In this document: positions 24,553-33,072 of the stretch, piece after piece
How positions within the stretch are numbered: position 1 is the first letter of the stretch
Layout: each line of letters opens with the position of its first letter
From: Clostridium sp. 'deep sea'
GTDB taxonomy: Bacteria; Bacillota; UBA994; PWPR01
Reading direction: 5' to 3'
DNA length: 64,000 bases
Assembly: GCF_014931565.1 (NCBI RefSeq)
Contig: NZ_CP063353.1
Coordinates: 620,001 to 684,000, forward strand
Translations under genes and position numbers: made by a program
The notes under the pieces: generated by a model
What the model was told of the DNA's origin: nothing
The model's database searches: none
The model's input: the letters and a program-made list of their open reading frames with translations, nothing else

Positions 24553-25266
24553 CTATTGCTCTGCAATACTACTAACTTCTTTATCACTTAAATACCGCCA
24601 TTCACCCTCACGTAAATCACCTAATTTAATAGACCCCACTTCAAGTCTTTTTAGCTTTAAAATTTTGCGATTCAGGGTCTCAAACATTCTACGAATTTGG
24701 CGGTTTTTGCCTTCATGTATACTCAATTCAACTTTGCTTTTTTGTTTGGTTCTAAAAATAAGTTTTAATCTAGCAGGAGCTGTTTTACCTTCCTCCAAAA
24801 CTACTCCTTTTTTTAACTTACTAATTTGCTCATCACTAATGTAACCCTCAATATCAACAAGGTATTTTTTCCAAACACCTCTTGAAGGATGAGTTAGTTT
24901 ATAGGCAACATCTCCATCATTAGTTAAAATAATAGCACCTGTTGTATTATAATCTAGTCGCCCTACCGGATAAATGCGCTCAGGTATATTAACAAGGTCT
25001 ACAACGGTTGTTCTATGTAAATCATCTGAAACACTAGTAATTACACCTAGGGGTTTATTTAAAAGTAAATAGACTTTTTTTTGTTCTAACCTAATTTTTT
25101 TATTATTTACTAAAATAATATCTTTTTCAGGGTCTATTTTTACACCCATTTCAGCAACTATGATTCCATTAACTTTAACCCGACCCTCAGCTATTAGTTT
25201 TTCACTAGCTCTGCGTGATGCTACTCCACACAGTGCCATAAATTTTTGCAGTCTAATCTCTTTCAT
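24553..25266 (-). CDS. rluB: Pseudouridine synthase, RluB/RsuA family
   Basis: Makes pseudouridine in 23S (or 16S) rRNA. The 237-residue protein has an N-terminal S4 RNA-binding domain (RLQKFMALCGVASRRASEKL), then the catalytic domain with VGRLDYNTTGAIILTNDGD (the catalytic aspartate is in GRLDYNT) and a late GKNRQIRRMFE motif. RluB is the best fit among the RsuA-type enzymes in a scpA-scpB setting, but RsuA or RluF cannot be ruled out. Its stop codon TAG coincides with the edge of the tandem hairpin array, so no separate terminator fits between them. Confidence 0.9.
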   Translation of the reverse strand: MKEIRLQKFMALCGVASRRASEKLIAEGRVKVNGIIVAEMGVKIDPEKDIILVNNKKIRLEQKKVYLLLNKPLGVITSVSDDLHRTTVVDLVNIPERIYPVGRLDYNTTGAIILTNDGDVAYKLTHPSRGVWKKYLVDIEGYISDEQISKLKKGVVLEEGKTAPARLKLIFRTKQKSKVELSIHEGKNRQIRRMFETLNRKILKLKRLEVGSIKLGDLREGEWRYLSDKEVSSIAEQ

Positions 25267-25282
25267 TTACCAACCAACTTTA

Positions 25283-26218
25283 TTAAAATATTGTAAAAGC
25301 CATAAACGCTATATAGGATGCAAAAAGCACTACACCCTCCAGGCGTCCTAAACGTTTTTTTGTTAAACCAAAAATGAAAAGCAATACCATAAAACCTAAC
25401 ATTACAGGTATGTCTGTATACAAGTTATCCTTTGTCATAGTTAAAGGATTAGCCATAGATGCACCACCTATAACCCAAGTAAGGTTCAATATATCCGCAC
25501 CAATAATATTTCCAAGAGATAAATCCTGATGCCCCTTAAATGTTGCTGTTAAAGCAGTAACAAGCTCTGGCAATGATGTGCCTAAGGCAATTAGGGTAAT
25601 TGATATAACTATTTCAGGAACATTAAAGAAATGAGCAATTGTAACACCCGAATTAACTACCAATCTACTTCCAATAACCACTATGATTGAGCCAACTAAA
25701 AAAATCAGTAGTTTGGGGCCCCATGTTCCCTCAACTTTTTCTTCTTTTTTCTCAACTATCTTCATATTTTTTAACTCACGGTATATAACAACAATAAATA
25801 AAGCTAAAAATCCAAATAAAACAAAGCCATTCATTCTACTAACAGTTAGGTCGTAAGATAAAGCAAAAAAAACTACACCCACAATAATCATAAATATGCC
25901 TCTTGTTACAAAGCCCGATCTTTCAACCTTAAATTGCTTTATAATTAATACCAAGCCTAAAATTAAACCAATATTACATATACATGAACCTACTGCATTT
26001 CCAACAGCCATTGAGGCATGACCAGAATAAGAGGCAAACACAGATACGGCGAATTCTGGCAAAGTAGTTGCTAAACTTACAATAGTAACACCAATAATAA
26101 CTTTAGGAAGCCCAGTTTTTTTGGCAATCCACACCGCTGCATCGGTAAATATATCTGCACCCTTTATTATCATCACTAAACCAATTATTAAACCTACAAA
26201 ACTCCACCATGGAACCAT
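25283..26218 (-). CDS. Calcium/sodium antiporter family membrane protein
   Basis: A 311-residue member of the CaCA exchanger superfamily (YrbG-like). It has two inverted alpha repeats: LATTLPEFAVSVFASYSG followed by GNAVGSCICNIGLILG, and LGTSLPELVTALTATFKG followed by GNIIGADILNLTWVIG. Each holds the acidic residue and GN-D/S motifs that bind the cation. A short, charged cytoplasmic loop (MKIVEKKEEKVEG) lies near the middle. Such proteins usually exchange Ca2+ for Na+ or H+; the exact ions cannot be read from sequence. It follows ridA after 261 nt of A/T-rich DNA. Confidence 0.9.
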   Translation of the reverse strand: MVPWWSFVGLIIGLVMIIKGADIFTDAAVWIAKKTGLPKVIIGVTIVSLATTLPEFAVSVFASYSGHASMAVGNAVGSCICNIGLILGLVLIIKQFKVERSGFVTRGIFMIIVGVVFFALSYDLTVSRMNGFVLFGFLALFIVVIYRELKNMKIVEKKEEKVEGTWGPKLLIFLVGSIIVVIGSRLVVNSGVTIAHFFNVPEIVISITLIALGTSLPELVTALTATFKGHQDLSLGNIIGADILNLTWVIGGASMANPLTMTKDNLYTDIPVMLGFMVLLFIFGLTKKRLGRLEGVVLFASYIAFMAFTIF

Positions 26219-26447
26219 AATATTACCCTCCGCTATGCTAAATACGCAAAAACATCTTAGTATTTTAAGCTATGTTATATTTATAACAGTTAACTCCTAA
26301 AATAATGATTGATTAGGATTAACTGAATTTTTCTAATTTAATTCTATATTTATATTTTATACTTAAAAATAGTAGAACAATTTATATTATTATTTATGGA
26401 TAGAACTTAGTTAATATACAAATAAGATTGAATAATTACTAACTCAA

Positions 26448-26475
26448 AAGACTCTCCTTTACGGAGAGTCTTAAT
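26448..26475 (-). terminator. Terminator after ridA
   Basis: AAGACTCTCC pairs with GGAGAGTCTT around a 5-nt loop; the minus strand continues TTTTGAG. The plus-strand side has TTAATTTTTTT, so it could also work in reverse. Confidence 0.85.
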
Positions 26476-26479
26476 TTTT

Positions 26480-26935
26480 TTATTCTACTTCAACAATCAT
26501 TTCTACCTCTACAGGAACATTTAGTGGCAATCCACTGTGTCCTATAGCGGCTCTAGCATGATTTCCTTTTTCTCCAAAAACCTCTTTAAGTAATTCACTG
26601 GCTCCGTTTACCACCTTTGGCTGGTCGCCACTTTCGGGTACACTGTTTACAAAGCCTGTAACTTTAACAATTTGTTTAACTTTATCTAGGTCACCAATCA
26701 TTGATTTAACTACAGCTAAACAACTAATACAGCAAAGTTTAGCAGCCTCATAAGCGTCTTCTATGCTAATACTTTCGCCAACTCTACCCTTAATGATTTG
26801 TCCATCTTTTTTTGGTATTTGACCTGAAACAAAGATTAGGTTTCCTGTTCTTACTCCTGGCACATAGGCAGCCACTGGTTTTCCTGGAGCTGTCAGCTCA
26901 ATGCCCATATCTTTTAACTTTTGTTCAATTTTCAT
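26480..26935 (-). CDS. ridA: RidA/YjgF-family deaminase
   Basis: RidA proteins hydrolyse reactive 2-aminoacrylate and related enamines or imines, sparing PLP enzymes. The 151-residue protein has the FVSGQIPKKDGQ core and a late NHARAAIGHSGLPLNVPVEVEM, which includes the conserved arginine of the active site and the LP-(G)-VEVE signature. The insertion between the two and the longer C-terminal helix suggest one of the RidA subfamilies outside archetypal RidA. It has its own terminator and is separated from scpB by about 77 nt. Confidence 0.85.
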   Translation of the reverse strand: MKIEQKLKDMGIELTAPGKPVAAYVPGVRTGNLIFVSGQIPKKDGQIIKGRVGESISIEDAYEAAKLCCISCLAVVKSMIGDLDKVKQIVKVTGFVNSVPESGDQPKVVNGASELLKEVFGEKGNHARAAIGHSGLPLNVPVEVEMIVEVE

Positions 26936-27012
26936 ATTTTTTAACCCCTTTCAGATACTCTTAAACAGGGATATTATACCCTTTTTTACTCTGTCCGTCA
27001 CCTAATTTATAG

Positions 27013-27531
27013 TTAAAGTTTTAAATTTTCAGGTTTTGGCAGGTCATCTATACTAGATAAACCAAAATACTGTATAAATGTATCAGTTGTGCCATATACA
27101 ATAGGTCTACCAATTGTTTCTTTACGACCAACAGCAATAACTAGTCCTTTTTCTATTAACATAGACATCACACTATCACATTTAACTCCACGTAAATTAG
27201 CAATTTCTATTTTAGTAATAGGTTGTTTAAAAGCCACAATTGCCAATGTTTCCATGGCAGCACGAGATAATTTATTGCTACGGAAGGGCTTAATACGCTT
27301 TATGTAATCGTTATAAAGTGATTTGGCTACTAGAATAAAGCCGTTGCCAATTTGCTTTAGCTCTAAACCCCCCATATCTTCATGCCTTTTAGTAAGAATT
27401 TCTAACAATTCGTTTATTGTTTCTAATTCTAATTCCATACAGCTGGCTAACTGACTAATCTCAAGGGGCTCATCGCTAGCAAAAAGCACTGCTTCTAAGG
27501 CATTTGCTAGGAATTCTGTCTTATTCTTCAC
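27013..27531 (-). CDS. scpB: Segregation and condensation protein B
   Basis: ScpB is the winged-helix partner of the SMC-ScpA condensin complex. The 172-residue protein has tandem winged helices: EAVLFASDEPLEISQLA at the N-terminus and RAAMETLAIVAFKQPITKIEI with RGVKCDSVMSMLIEKGLV further on, followed by GRPIVYGTTDTFIQYFGL. Its start overlaps the end of scpA by 11 nt, the usual operon arrangement, and supports co-translation. It is the last gene of the S2P-scpA-scpB unit. Confidence 0.95.
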   Translation of the reverse strand: MKNKTEFLANALEAVLFASDEPLEISQLASCMELELETINELLEILTKRHEDMGGLELKQIGNGFILVAKSLYNDYIKRIKPFRSNKLSRAAMETLAIVAFKQPITKIEIANLRGVKCDSVMSMLIEKGLVIAVGRKETIGRPIVYGTTDTFIQYFGLSSIDDLPKPENLKL

Positions 27532-28246
27532 AAAGTGTTTCCTCCTTATTAATCATAACTAAGCAAGAACTAGGCGACTCATATACAACTATAACATTAT
27601 GGTCTTTTATACATTCTAATAGAGCTAAAAAAGTTACTACAACACTAAATTTATCGTCTAGCTGGTAAAACAGCTCTTTAAGTTGCCATGTTTTTTTACG
27701 ACACATACTTTTTAGCCAATTAATTTGGTCAGATACCGTTAAAGTATAAGATTCCAGCTTTATCTCTGGATCTTTTTCATTAAATTTACTTAGTATTGCT
27801 TCAAACGTAATGGCTAAATTAAGTAAAGTTACGTCATCTAAATATTCTGTTGTATTTACTTCACCTTTATAGTCATAGTCTACTTTACCTTTTTTAAAAT
27901 AACCACTGTCATCATCTTCCCACTTTACCATCATATCAGCAAGTACCGAATAATAGTGTTTATCAATAAGCTTAATCATTAAATCATTCGAATCATCTGT
28001 ATCTGCTTCTACTTTATCTCGAGGAAAAATAGATCTAACTTTAATTTTAAGTAATATAGTTGCAATATCTAAAAAAGCAGTAGCTTGAGCTAAATCAAGA
28101 AATTCATTTTCATTTATATAACTTATATAGTCATCTACTATTTTAGCTATAGATATTAAAGTAATGTCTAGCTTTTTCTTTTGCACTAAGTGTAATAATA
28201 AATCTAAAGGACCATCAAAATTGTTAGTTGCAATTGTAAAATCCAT
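27521..28246 (-). CDS. scpA: Segregation and condensation protein A
   Basis: ScpA is the kleisin that bridges SMC heads in chromosome condensation. The 241-residue protein opens with the diagnostic FDGPLDLLLHLVQKKKLDI and ISIAKIVDDYISY segments (N-terminal helical bundle that contacts the SMC neck). Its C-terminal winged helix, after a variable charged middle, includes FSVVVTFLALLECIK and the late IVVYESPSSCLVMI part. It follows the site-2 protease by 10 nt. Confidence 0.95.
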   Translation of the reverse strand: MDFTIATNNFDGPLDLLLHLVQKKKLDITLISIAKIVDDYISYINENEFLDLAQATAFLDIATILLKIKVRSIFPRDKVEADTDDSNDLMIKLIDKHYYSVLADMMVKWEDDDSGYFKKGKVDYDYKGEVNTTEYLDDVTLLNLAITFEAILSKFNEKDPEIKLESYTLTVSDQINWLKSMCRKKTWQLKELFYQLDDKFSVVVTFLALLECIKDHNVIVVYESPSSCLVMINKEETLCEE

Positions 28247-28256
28247 AGCATCACCA

Positions 28257-28886
28257 TTACAGCATTAAAATAAAGTAGTGTAATTGAAGTACTAAATTTA
28301 TTAACGGAGTTAAGATAGTGCCCAATATATCACTAAAAACTAATAATAAAAAAATAGGCATAGAATATCTTTGCAATTGCTGATATAGGGTATACTTATT
28401 TTTTAGTGGCAATAGGTTTAGTAAAATTTTAGAGCCATCTAATGGTGGCAATGGCAATAAATTAAATACACATAGTACAGCATTAAGCTGAATAATTTTT
28501 ATCATCAACTTATAATACCAAGTATACTGAAAAGCAATATTAGCGGTGAATTTTAGTATAAAAGAAAAAACAATAACCATTAATAAGTTAGATGCTGGTC
28601 CAGCTATACTTACTAAAATTTCTCCAACCCGAGGGTTTTTATAATTCCTGGGATTAATCTGTACTGGTTTGCCCCACCCAAATCTAAATAAAATTAATGA
28701 TATTAAACCAATAGGATCAATATGATCTATAGGGTTTAAAGTTAATCTATTTTGATACTTAGGAGTAGGGTCTCCTAACCTATATGATACATATGCATGA
28801 GAAAATTCGTGCACTGTTAAACCTATTAAAATTGCGGGTATTAAAAAAATTAAATTGGGGTCCATTAATCTGTTTAATATGTTCAA
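28257..28886 (-). CDS. Site-2 protease family membrane zinc protease
   Basis: About 209 residues with five to six membrane helices, of the YwhC/RseP-like M50 family. The zinc motif HEFSH lies in LTVHEFSHAYVSYRLGD, and the second conserved site is LPLPPLDGSK (the NPxDG-like aspartate). The intervening LTLNPIDHIDPIGL is typical of this Firmicute group. The TTG at 28886 has AGAGGTGA at good spacing; GTG at 28895 is the alternative. The conserved S2P-scpA-scpB order is seen across Firmicutes, but the substrate is not known. Confidence 0.88.
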   Translation of the reverse strand: MNILNRLMDPNLIFLIPAILIGLTVHEFSHAYVSYRLGDPTPKYQNRLTLNPIDHIDPIGLISLILFRFGWGKPVQINPRNYKNPRVGEILVSIAGPASNLLMVIVFSFILKFTANIAFQYTWYYKLMIKIIQLNAVLCVFNLLPLPPLDGSKILLNLLPLKNKYTLYQQLQRYSMPIFLLLVFSDILGTILTPLINLVLQLHYFILML

Positions 28887-28895
28887 AGAAGTCAC

Positions 28896-29231
28896 CTCTA
28901 TTTATAAGTATTTAAAAATTCCTAGGGTTTATTATAAACATTATTATATGACAATGTAAACACCTTTATAAAAAACACTAAATTCAGCTCTGGTAATAAG
29001 ATAGTGTCGAATTATTCAATAATATGTAACTAACACAATTTAACTGTAATACAAAATGGCTGTGTATAGCACAGAAGAACATTCATTACAGTTGTAAGTA
29101 ATCTATAGTTTAAATAGTGCTAAATAAGGTTTTCACTATATAACAACAAAAGCAGTCAGTAAATTGAAAAGAAGTTCAATTTCTAACTGCTCCTAATATA
29201 ATTTTAGTTACATATTATTGCATTTATATAA
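28896..29231. other. Intergenic region between the protease gene and spoVAE
   Basis: A/T-rich, no ORF or repeat of note. It holds the spoVAE terminator at its right end (29151-29191) and presumably the promoter of the S2P-scpA-scpB unit. A single TGTCGAA at 29005-29011 matches the core of a Spo0A box, but one heptamer is expected by chance. Confidence 0.6.
29151..29195 (-). terminator. Terminator after spoVAE
   Basis: AGCAGT pairs with ACTGCT (outer) and AAATTGAA with TTCAATTT (inner) around a 6-nt loop, with a small internal bulge. The minus strand continues TTTTGTTGTT. Confidence 0.75.
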
Positions 29232-29585
29232 TTAACCTTTTGGTTTAAATATTAAAGCTACTAAAAAGGCAAAGATGATAGCAGCTGTAATACCAGCACT
29301 AGTTAGCTTAAATACCCCTGTTAAAGCACCAATAAGACCATTTGCTTCTGCCTCAGCTATGGCTCCCTTAACTAAAGAGTAGCCAAAACTAGTAATAGGA
29401 ACTGTTGCACCAGCACCAGCAAACTTTACTAAAGGCTCATATAAACCAATAGCTCCAAATATGCCTCCTAATACAACCAATACCGTTAATACATGTGCTG
29501 GCGTTAACGGGGTTAAATCAATTAATAACTGACCAAACAAACATATAGCTCCACCAACTAAAAAAGCAGCCAAGAATATATTCAT
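29232..29585 (-). CDS. spoVAE: Stage V sporulation protein AE
   Basis: SpoVAE is one of the membrane proteins of the dipicolinate channel in the forespore inner membrane. The 117-residue protein starts MNIFLAAFLVGGAICLFGQLL and has four hydrophobic segments; KGAIAEAEANGLIGALTGVFKLTSAGI is a conserved piece near the C-terminus. The ATG at 29585 is preferred because of the AAGGGGG site upstream; an in-frame TTG at 29615 lies inside spoVAD. It overlaps the end of spoVAD by a few bases. The protein and SpoVAC share the same fold type and many residues. Confidence 0.93.
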   Translation of the reverse strand: MNIFLAAFLVGGAICLFGQLLIDLTPLTPAHVLTVLVVLGGIFGAIGLYEPLVKFAGAGATVPITSFGYSLVKGAIAEAEANGLIGALTGVFKLTSAGITAAIIFAFLVALIFKPKG

Positions 29586-30598
29586 CTTGTTAACCCCCTT
29601 ATTCTCTCTATACAAATGGCATGTGCTATACCAGGTATTGTTTCTTTTTGTTGATAAGATGTTGGGCTATGCAATGATCCTGTAGATACTATTAAAACTT
29701 TATTAAAAACTTTATCTTTAAACTGGTTTAAAATATATCCTAAAGTAACAATAGCTGAACAAGCACAACCACTACCACCACTATTTACATCTTGTTTTTC
29801 AAAATCAAATATCATTGTGCCACAGTCATTATATATGCTCTCTATATTAATACCATCTTCTTTTAGCATATCGTTTACTAAGGCTTTGCCTATTTTACCT
29901 AAATCACCTGTGAATATTCCATCATAAGATTCTATGCCACTTTCATCGTTCTGCAAGTGTGTTTTAATTGTTTCTTTTGCAGCAGGTGCCATAGCTGCAC
30001 CCATTTCATAGGGATTTTTAATACCTAAGTCTACAATATTGCCTACGGTTACCGCTGTTATATAAATCTCACCGTCATTATATTTATTAGATACCAAGGT
30101 GGCCCCAGAACCAGATACGGTATACTGTGCTGTTGGTGGAAGTTGCACTCCATACTCAGTTGGATATCTAAACTGCCTCTCTGATGTTGAGTTATGGCTT
30201 GAGGTTGCTGTAAGTGCCATGTTTAAATCTTGGTTTTGCAATATTAAAGAGGCTGTAACTAATCCTTGTACAAAGGTTGAACATGCACCATATAGACCTA
30301 TAAAGGGTATTTGTAAGGTTCTTGCTGTAAATGTAGATGTAATTATTTGGTTAAGTAAATCCCCAGCAAAAAACAAATCTACACTCTCAGGTTTTACATT
30401 GCTTTTTATCAATACATTATTTGCAGCCGATTCCATCATCATTCTTTCGGCTTTTTCCCAGCTTGGCTCTCCAAGAGAGTTGTCGTCGTAAATAACATCA
30501 ATATACTCTGCTAAAGGTCCATTGCCCTCAAAAGGTCCAGCAACAGTAGCCCCATTTATAATAGCTATTGGGGTTTTTAGCTTTACATACCTACCCAT
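29582..30598 (-). CDS. spoVAD: Stage V sporulation protein AD
   Basis: SpoVAD is the soluble, thiolase-fold protein that binds dipicolinate and sits on the outer face of the forespore inner membrane. The 338-residue protein has IAIINGATVAGPFEGNGPLAE at the start, GLYGACSTFVQG with the residual thiolase cysteine, and STSERQFRYPTEYG, a typical SpoVAD motif. The late GGSGCACSAIVTLGYIL completes the fold. It lies between spoVAC and spoVAE with essentially no gap, as in Bacillus. Confidence 0.97.
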   Translation of the reverse strand: MGRYVKLKTPIAIINGATVAGPFEGNGPLAEYIDVIYDDNSLGEPSWEKAERMMMESAANNVLIKSNVKPESVDLFFAGDLLNQIITSTFTARTLQIPFIGLYGACSTFVQGLVTASLILQNQDLNMALTATSSHNSTSERQFRYPTEYGVQLPPTAQYTVSGSGATLVSNKYNDGEIYITAVTVGNIVDLGIKNPYEMGAAMAPAAKETIKTHLQNDESGIESYDGIFTGDLGKIGKALVNDMLKEDGINIESIYNDCGTMIFDFEKQDVNSGGSGCACSAIVTLGYILNQFKDKVFNKVLIVSTGSLHSPTSYQQKETIPGIAHAICIERIRGLTR

Positions 30599-30600
30599 AA

Positions 30601-31044
30601 CTACATAAACAAGGCATGAATTATGCCAGCAAAAAAGGCAGTTACAGTACCATATACAATAACTGTACCCGCTAAGCTAAACATTTTACAGCCAACTCCT
30701 AAAACTAAACCTTCACTTCTAAACTCTAGCGCAGCAGATACCATTGAGTTAGCAAATCCCGTTACCGGAACAGCAGTACCAGCCCCACAAAACTGTGCAA
30801 TTTTATCAAAAACCCCTAAGCCAGTTAAAACTGCTGCTATTAAAATAATTGTCGCCGTGGTAGGGTCACCAGCTTTCTCTGGGTCAAATCCTAATTGTAT
30901 GTAAAACTCCTTAATAAATTGACCAATAACACAAATACCACCACCCACAATAAACGCTACAATGGAATTTCTAATAACTGGTATTTTGGGAGATTTTTCT
31001 TTCACTTTTTTCTGAAATTTCTTTTCATTATTTTTTTGATTCAT
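30601..31044 (-). CDS. spoVAC: Stage V sporulation protein AC
   Basis: SpoVAC is thought to form the mechanosensitive pore of the SpoVA dipicolinate channel. The 147-residue protein opens with a basic, lysine-rich cytoplasmic tail (residues 1-25), then has four membrane helices including IVAFIVGGGICVIGQFIKEFY and the repeat GAGTAVPVTGFANSMVSAAL. It heads the spoVAC-AD-AE unit. In Bacillus spoVA is a separate SigG operon; here it lies downstream of sigF with a hairpin-repeat array between. Confidence 0.94.
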   Translation of the reverse strand: MNQKNNEKKFQKKVKEKSPKIPVIRNSIVAFIVGGGICVIGQFIKEFYIQLGFDPEKAGDPTTATIILIAAVLTGLGVFDKIAQFCGAGTAVPVTGFANSMVSAALEFRSEGLVLGVGCKMFSLAGTVIVYGTVTAFFAGIIHALFM

Positions 31045-31064
31045 AAAAACTCTCCTTTCTTAGT

Positions 31065-31094
31065 TATTGTGCTTAAAAATTAGGGAATTAATGC
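31065..31094 (-). promoter_or_regulatory. Candidate SigG promoter for spoVAC
   Basis: GCATT (31094-31090) and CACAATA (31071-31065) are separated by 18 nt and approximate the SigG consensus GnATR and CAnnnTA (one mismatch in the -35). spoVA is SigG-dependent in Bacillus. It lies just beyond the hairpin array C. Confidence 0.4.
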
Positions 31095-31103
31095 ATTTAT
31101 TTT

Positions 31104-31483
31104 ATTTGCTTTGCAAATGATTTGGGCTCGCCTTAGGGCTTCGCGGGGTGGGTTTTGTCAAGACAAAACGGCTTGGGCTCACTTTTTTAAAATTTTAAGG
31201 TAAATGTTTTATTCCACTTTGCTCCATAAAACATATAGTTCGCGGGGTGGGCTGGCGCGGAAAATATTTCAACTCACAGCAACTTTCTTTTCGATACACT
31301 CAATCAATTTCTCCATTTAGGATATCTTAAAATCACGTAAGCAAAGCGCAACGTATACCACCATATGCGAAGCATATCCACTCCGTAACCCAAAGGGTTA
31401 CCCAAACCGTGTTCCCTCTAGGAACACCCACCCCGCGAAGTTATTTTATAAAGCATAGCGATATAAAATAACAAGCCCAAACC
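31104..31483. repeat. Hairpin-linker array C between sigF and spoVAC
   Basis: About 380 bp. Hairpins on the plus strand: ATTTGC-ttt-GCAAAT (31104-31118), GCC-tta-GGGC, GTTTTGTC-aa-GACAAAAC (31152-31169), ATATGC-gaa-GCATAT (31363-31377), GTAACCC-aaa-GGGTTAC (31385-31401), GTGTTCC-ctcta-GGAACAC (31409-31427) and a longer imperfect GTTATTTTAT/ATAAAATAAC (31440-31472). Linkers include GCGGGGTGGG on the left and CCACCCCGCGAA and AAGCCCAAACC on the right, so the two halves face each other. It follows directly the sigF terminator. Confidence 0.88.
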
Positions 31484-31510
31484 AAAAAATCGCTCATCGA
31501 GCGATTTTTT
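31484..31510 (-). terminator. Terminator at the sigF stop codon
   Basis: AAAAAATCGCTC pairs with GAGCGATTTTTT around ATC; the stem begins on the last base pairs of the sigF stop codon. On the minus strand the arm ends in a T run. The next linker of array C (GCCCAAACC) follows without spacing. Confidence 0.85.
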
Positions 31511-32273
31511 AACCCATAAATGATTTAATTTTCTGCAACGTCTTTTTCTCCAGCCTTGAGACCTGAACTTGTGATACACCTATTACTGCGGCAATTTCAG
31601 CTTGGGTTTTATCTTGAAAATAGCGTAAAAATATTATTAATCTTTCGCGTGAGTTTAGTTTTTCTAGGGCTTCTTTTAGGTTTAGTTTATCCACCCATTC
31701 TTGTTCTGATGTTTTATCGTCCTTTAATTGATCTAATACTGTTAGGGCATGGCTATCGTCTCTATATACTTCTTCGTATAATGAACCAACCTCTTTTACG
31801 GCATCAAGGGCAATAATAATATCCTCTTCACATATATCTATTTCTTTTGCTATTTCACTAATTTTAATTTCTCTACCTAGTTTATTTCTTAATTTTTCTC
31901 TTGTTCTTTTAGCTAAGTATGCTGTTCTTTTTAGTGATCTACTGACTTTAATAATAGAATCATCTCTTAAAAATCTTTTTATCTCACCAATTATTAAAGG
32001 AACAGCATATGTTGAGAATTTTACATCATAAGATAAATCAAATTTATCTATAGCCTTTACTAAGCCTATAACACCAAATTGAAATAAGTCTTCTAGTTCA
32101 TATCCTCTGTTACTAAATCTATTAACTATTGAATGTACTAATTTTAAATTACATTTTACTAGTCTATCTCTGGCATTTTTATCACCTTTATGTGATTCAG
32201 CAAGCAAGAATTTTACTTCACTATCACTTAGTAGAGCATATTCACTACTATCTGTAGGGCTATTATAGTTCAT
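31509..32273 (-). CDS. sigF: RNA polymerase sigma-F factor
   Basis: SigF is the first forespore-specific sigma factor. The 254-residue protein has region 2 (KLVHSIVNRFSNRGYELEDLFQFGVIGLVKAIDKFD and FSTYAVPLIIGEIKRFLRDD in shorter pieces), region 3 (SEIAKEIDICEEDI) and region 4 with the helix-turn-helix QAEIAAVIGVSQVQVSRLEK. The SIxKVSRSLK stretch and length fit SigF, and the spoIIAA-spoIIAB-sigF order confirms it. SigG is the closest alternative, but context excludes it. In Bacillus the operon is followed by spoVA, as here. Confidence 0.97.
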   Translation of the reverse strand: MNYNSPTDSSEYALLSDSEVKFLLAESHKGDKNARDRLVKCNLKLVHSIVNRFSNRGYELEDLFQFGVIGLVKAIDKFDLSYDVKFSTYAVPLIIGEIKRFLRDDSIIKVSRSLKRTAYLAKRTREKLRNKLGREIKISEIAKEIDICEEDIIIALDAVKEVGSLYEEVYRDDSHALTVLDQLKDDKTSEQEWVDKLNLKEALEKLNSRERLIIFLRYFQDKTQAEIAAVIGVSQVQVSRLEKKTLQKIKSFMG

Positions 32274-32284
32274 ATTACTACCCT

Positions 32285-32722
32285 CTACTTAATATTACGG
32301 GCATTAAACTTTTTTACCATTCTTACTTTTGTGCCTTCTCCTGGCTTAGAATCCACTACTAAATTATCAGTAAATTGCTCCATAATAGTAAAGCCCATTC
32401 CAGATCTTTCAAGATGAGGAGCGGAGGTATATAATGGAGTTAATGCTTGAGGTATATCACTTATTCCTTTACCTTTATCTTCTATTTCTATTTGAAATAC
32501 TGCATCGTTAGTTAACTGAGCTCTAATTGTGATGAGCCCATTGTTATCCCCATATCCATGAATTACGGCATTTGTAACAGCCTCAGAAACGGCTGTTTTT
32601 ACATCAGCTAATTCCTGAATAGTAGGGTCAACTGGTAGTATAAAAGCCGATACAACAGATCTAGCAAATGCCTCATTTATTGATAAAGCAGGCACTGTTA
32701 AAGTCATTTTATTAATAATCAT
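32285..32722 (-). CDS. spoIIAB: Anti-sigma-F factor SpoIIAB
   Basis: SpoIIAB is a serine kinase of the GHKL ATPase family that holds SigF inactive and phosphorylates SpoIIAA. The 145-residue protein has the N box AVSEAVTNAVIHGYG (Mg2+-binding asparagine), G1 box EDKGKGI and G2 box SGMGFTIM. The start is in a spoIIAA-spoIIAB-sigF operon with short gaps of 14 and 11 nt. Confidence 0.97.
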   Translation of the reverse strand: MIINKMTLTVPALSINEAFARSVVSAFILPVDPTIQELADVKTAVSEAVTNAVIHGYGDNNGLITIRAQLTNDAVFQIEIEDKGKGISDIPQALTPLYTSAPHLERSGMGFTIMEQFTDNLVVDSKPGEGTKVRMVKKFNARNIK

Positions 32723-32736
32723 TGGTTTTGTCCCCC

Positions 32737-33072
32737 CTACATGTGTTTAAGAGCCGTTTTATTATCTGAATAAGTATCAATTATTCTATTTAGCCCAGAT
32801 ACATTAAAAATTCGTTTTACTTGTGGATTTAGGTTAGTTGCATAAAATCTACCATGTAGAGATTTTATTTTTTTGTACCGACCTATTATCATACCAATAC
32901 CTGAGCTATCCATAAACTTTAGTCCTTTACAATCTAATATGAAGTTATTTATGTAACTTTTTTTCATTTCCTCATCAATTTTAACCCGAATACTATTAGC
33001 CGCATGATGATCTAGTTCACCAATTAAGCTTACTATTAGAGTGTTTTGTTTTTGCTTAAATTTTAAGTGCAT
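32737..33072 (-). CDS. spoIIAA: Anti-anti-sigma factor SpoIIAA
   Basis: A STAS-domain protein that, when dephosphorylated by SpoIIE, releases SigF from SpoIIAB. The 111-residue protein has the phosphorylation site FMDSSGIGMIIGRYK, with the modified serine at about residue 57. An AGGAGGAGG ribosome-binding site precedes the ATG. The promoter should lie between here and the dacF terminator (about 70 nt); I could not find a clean SigH motif. Confidence 0.96.
   Translation of the reverse strand: MHLKFKQKQNTLIVSLIGELDHHAANSIRVKIDEEMKKSYINNFILDCKGLKFMDSSGIGMIIGRYKKIKSLHGRFYATNLNPQVKRIFNVSGLNRIIDTYSDNKTALKHM

Noticed and set aside
29005-29011. Spo0A box (TGTCGAA)
   Set aside because: A single 7-mer is expected by chance in 64 kb, and no second box or promoter lies next to it.
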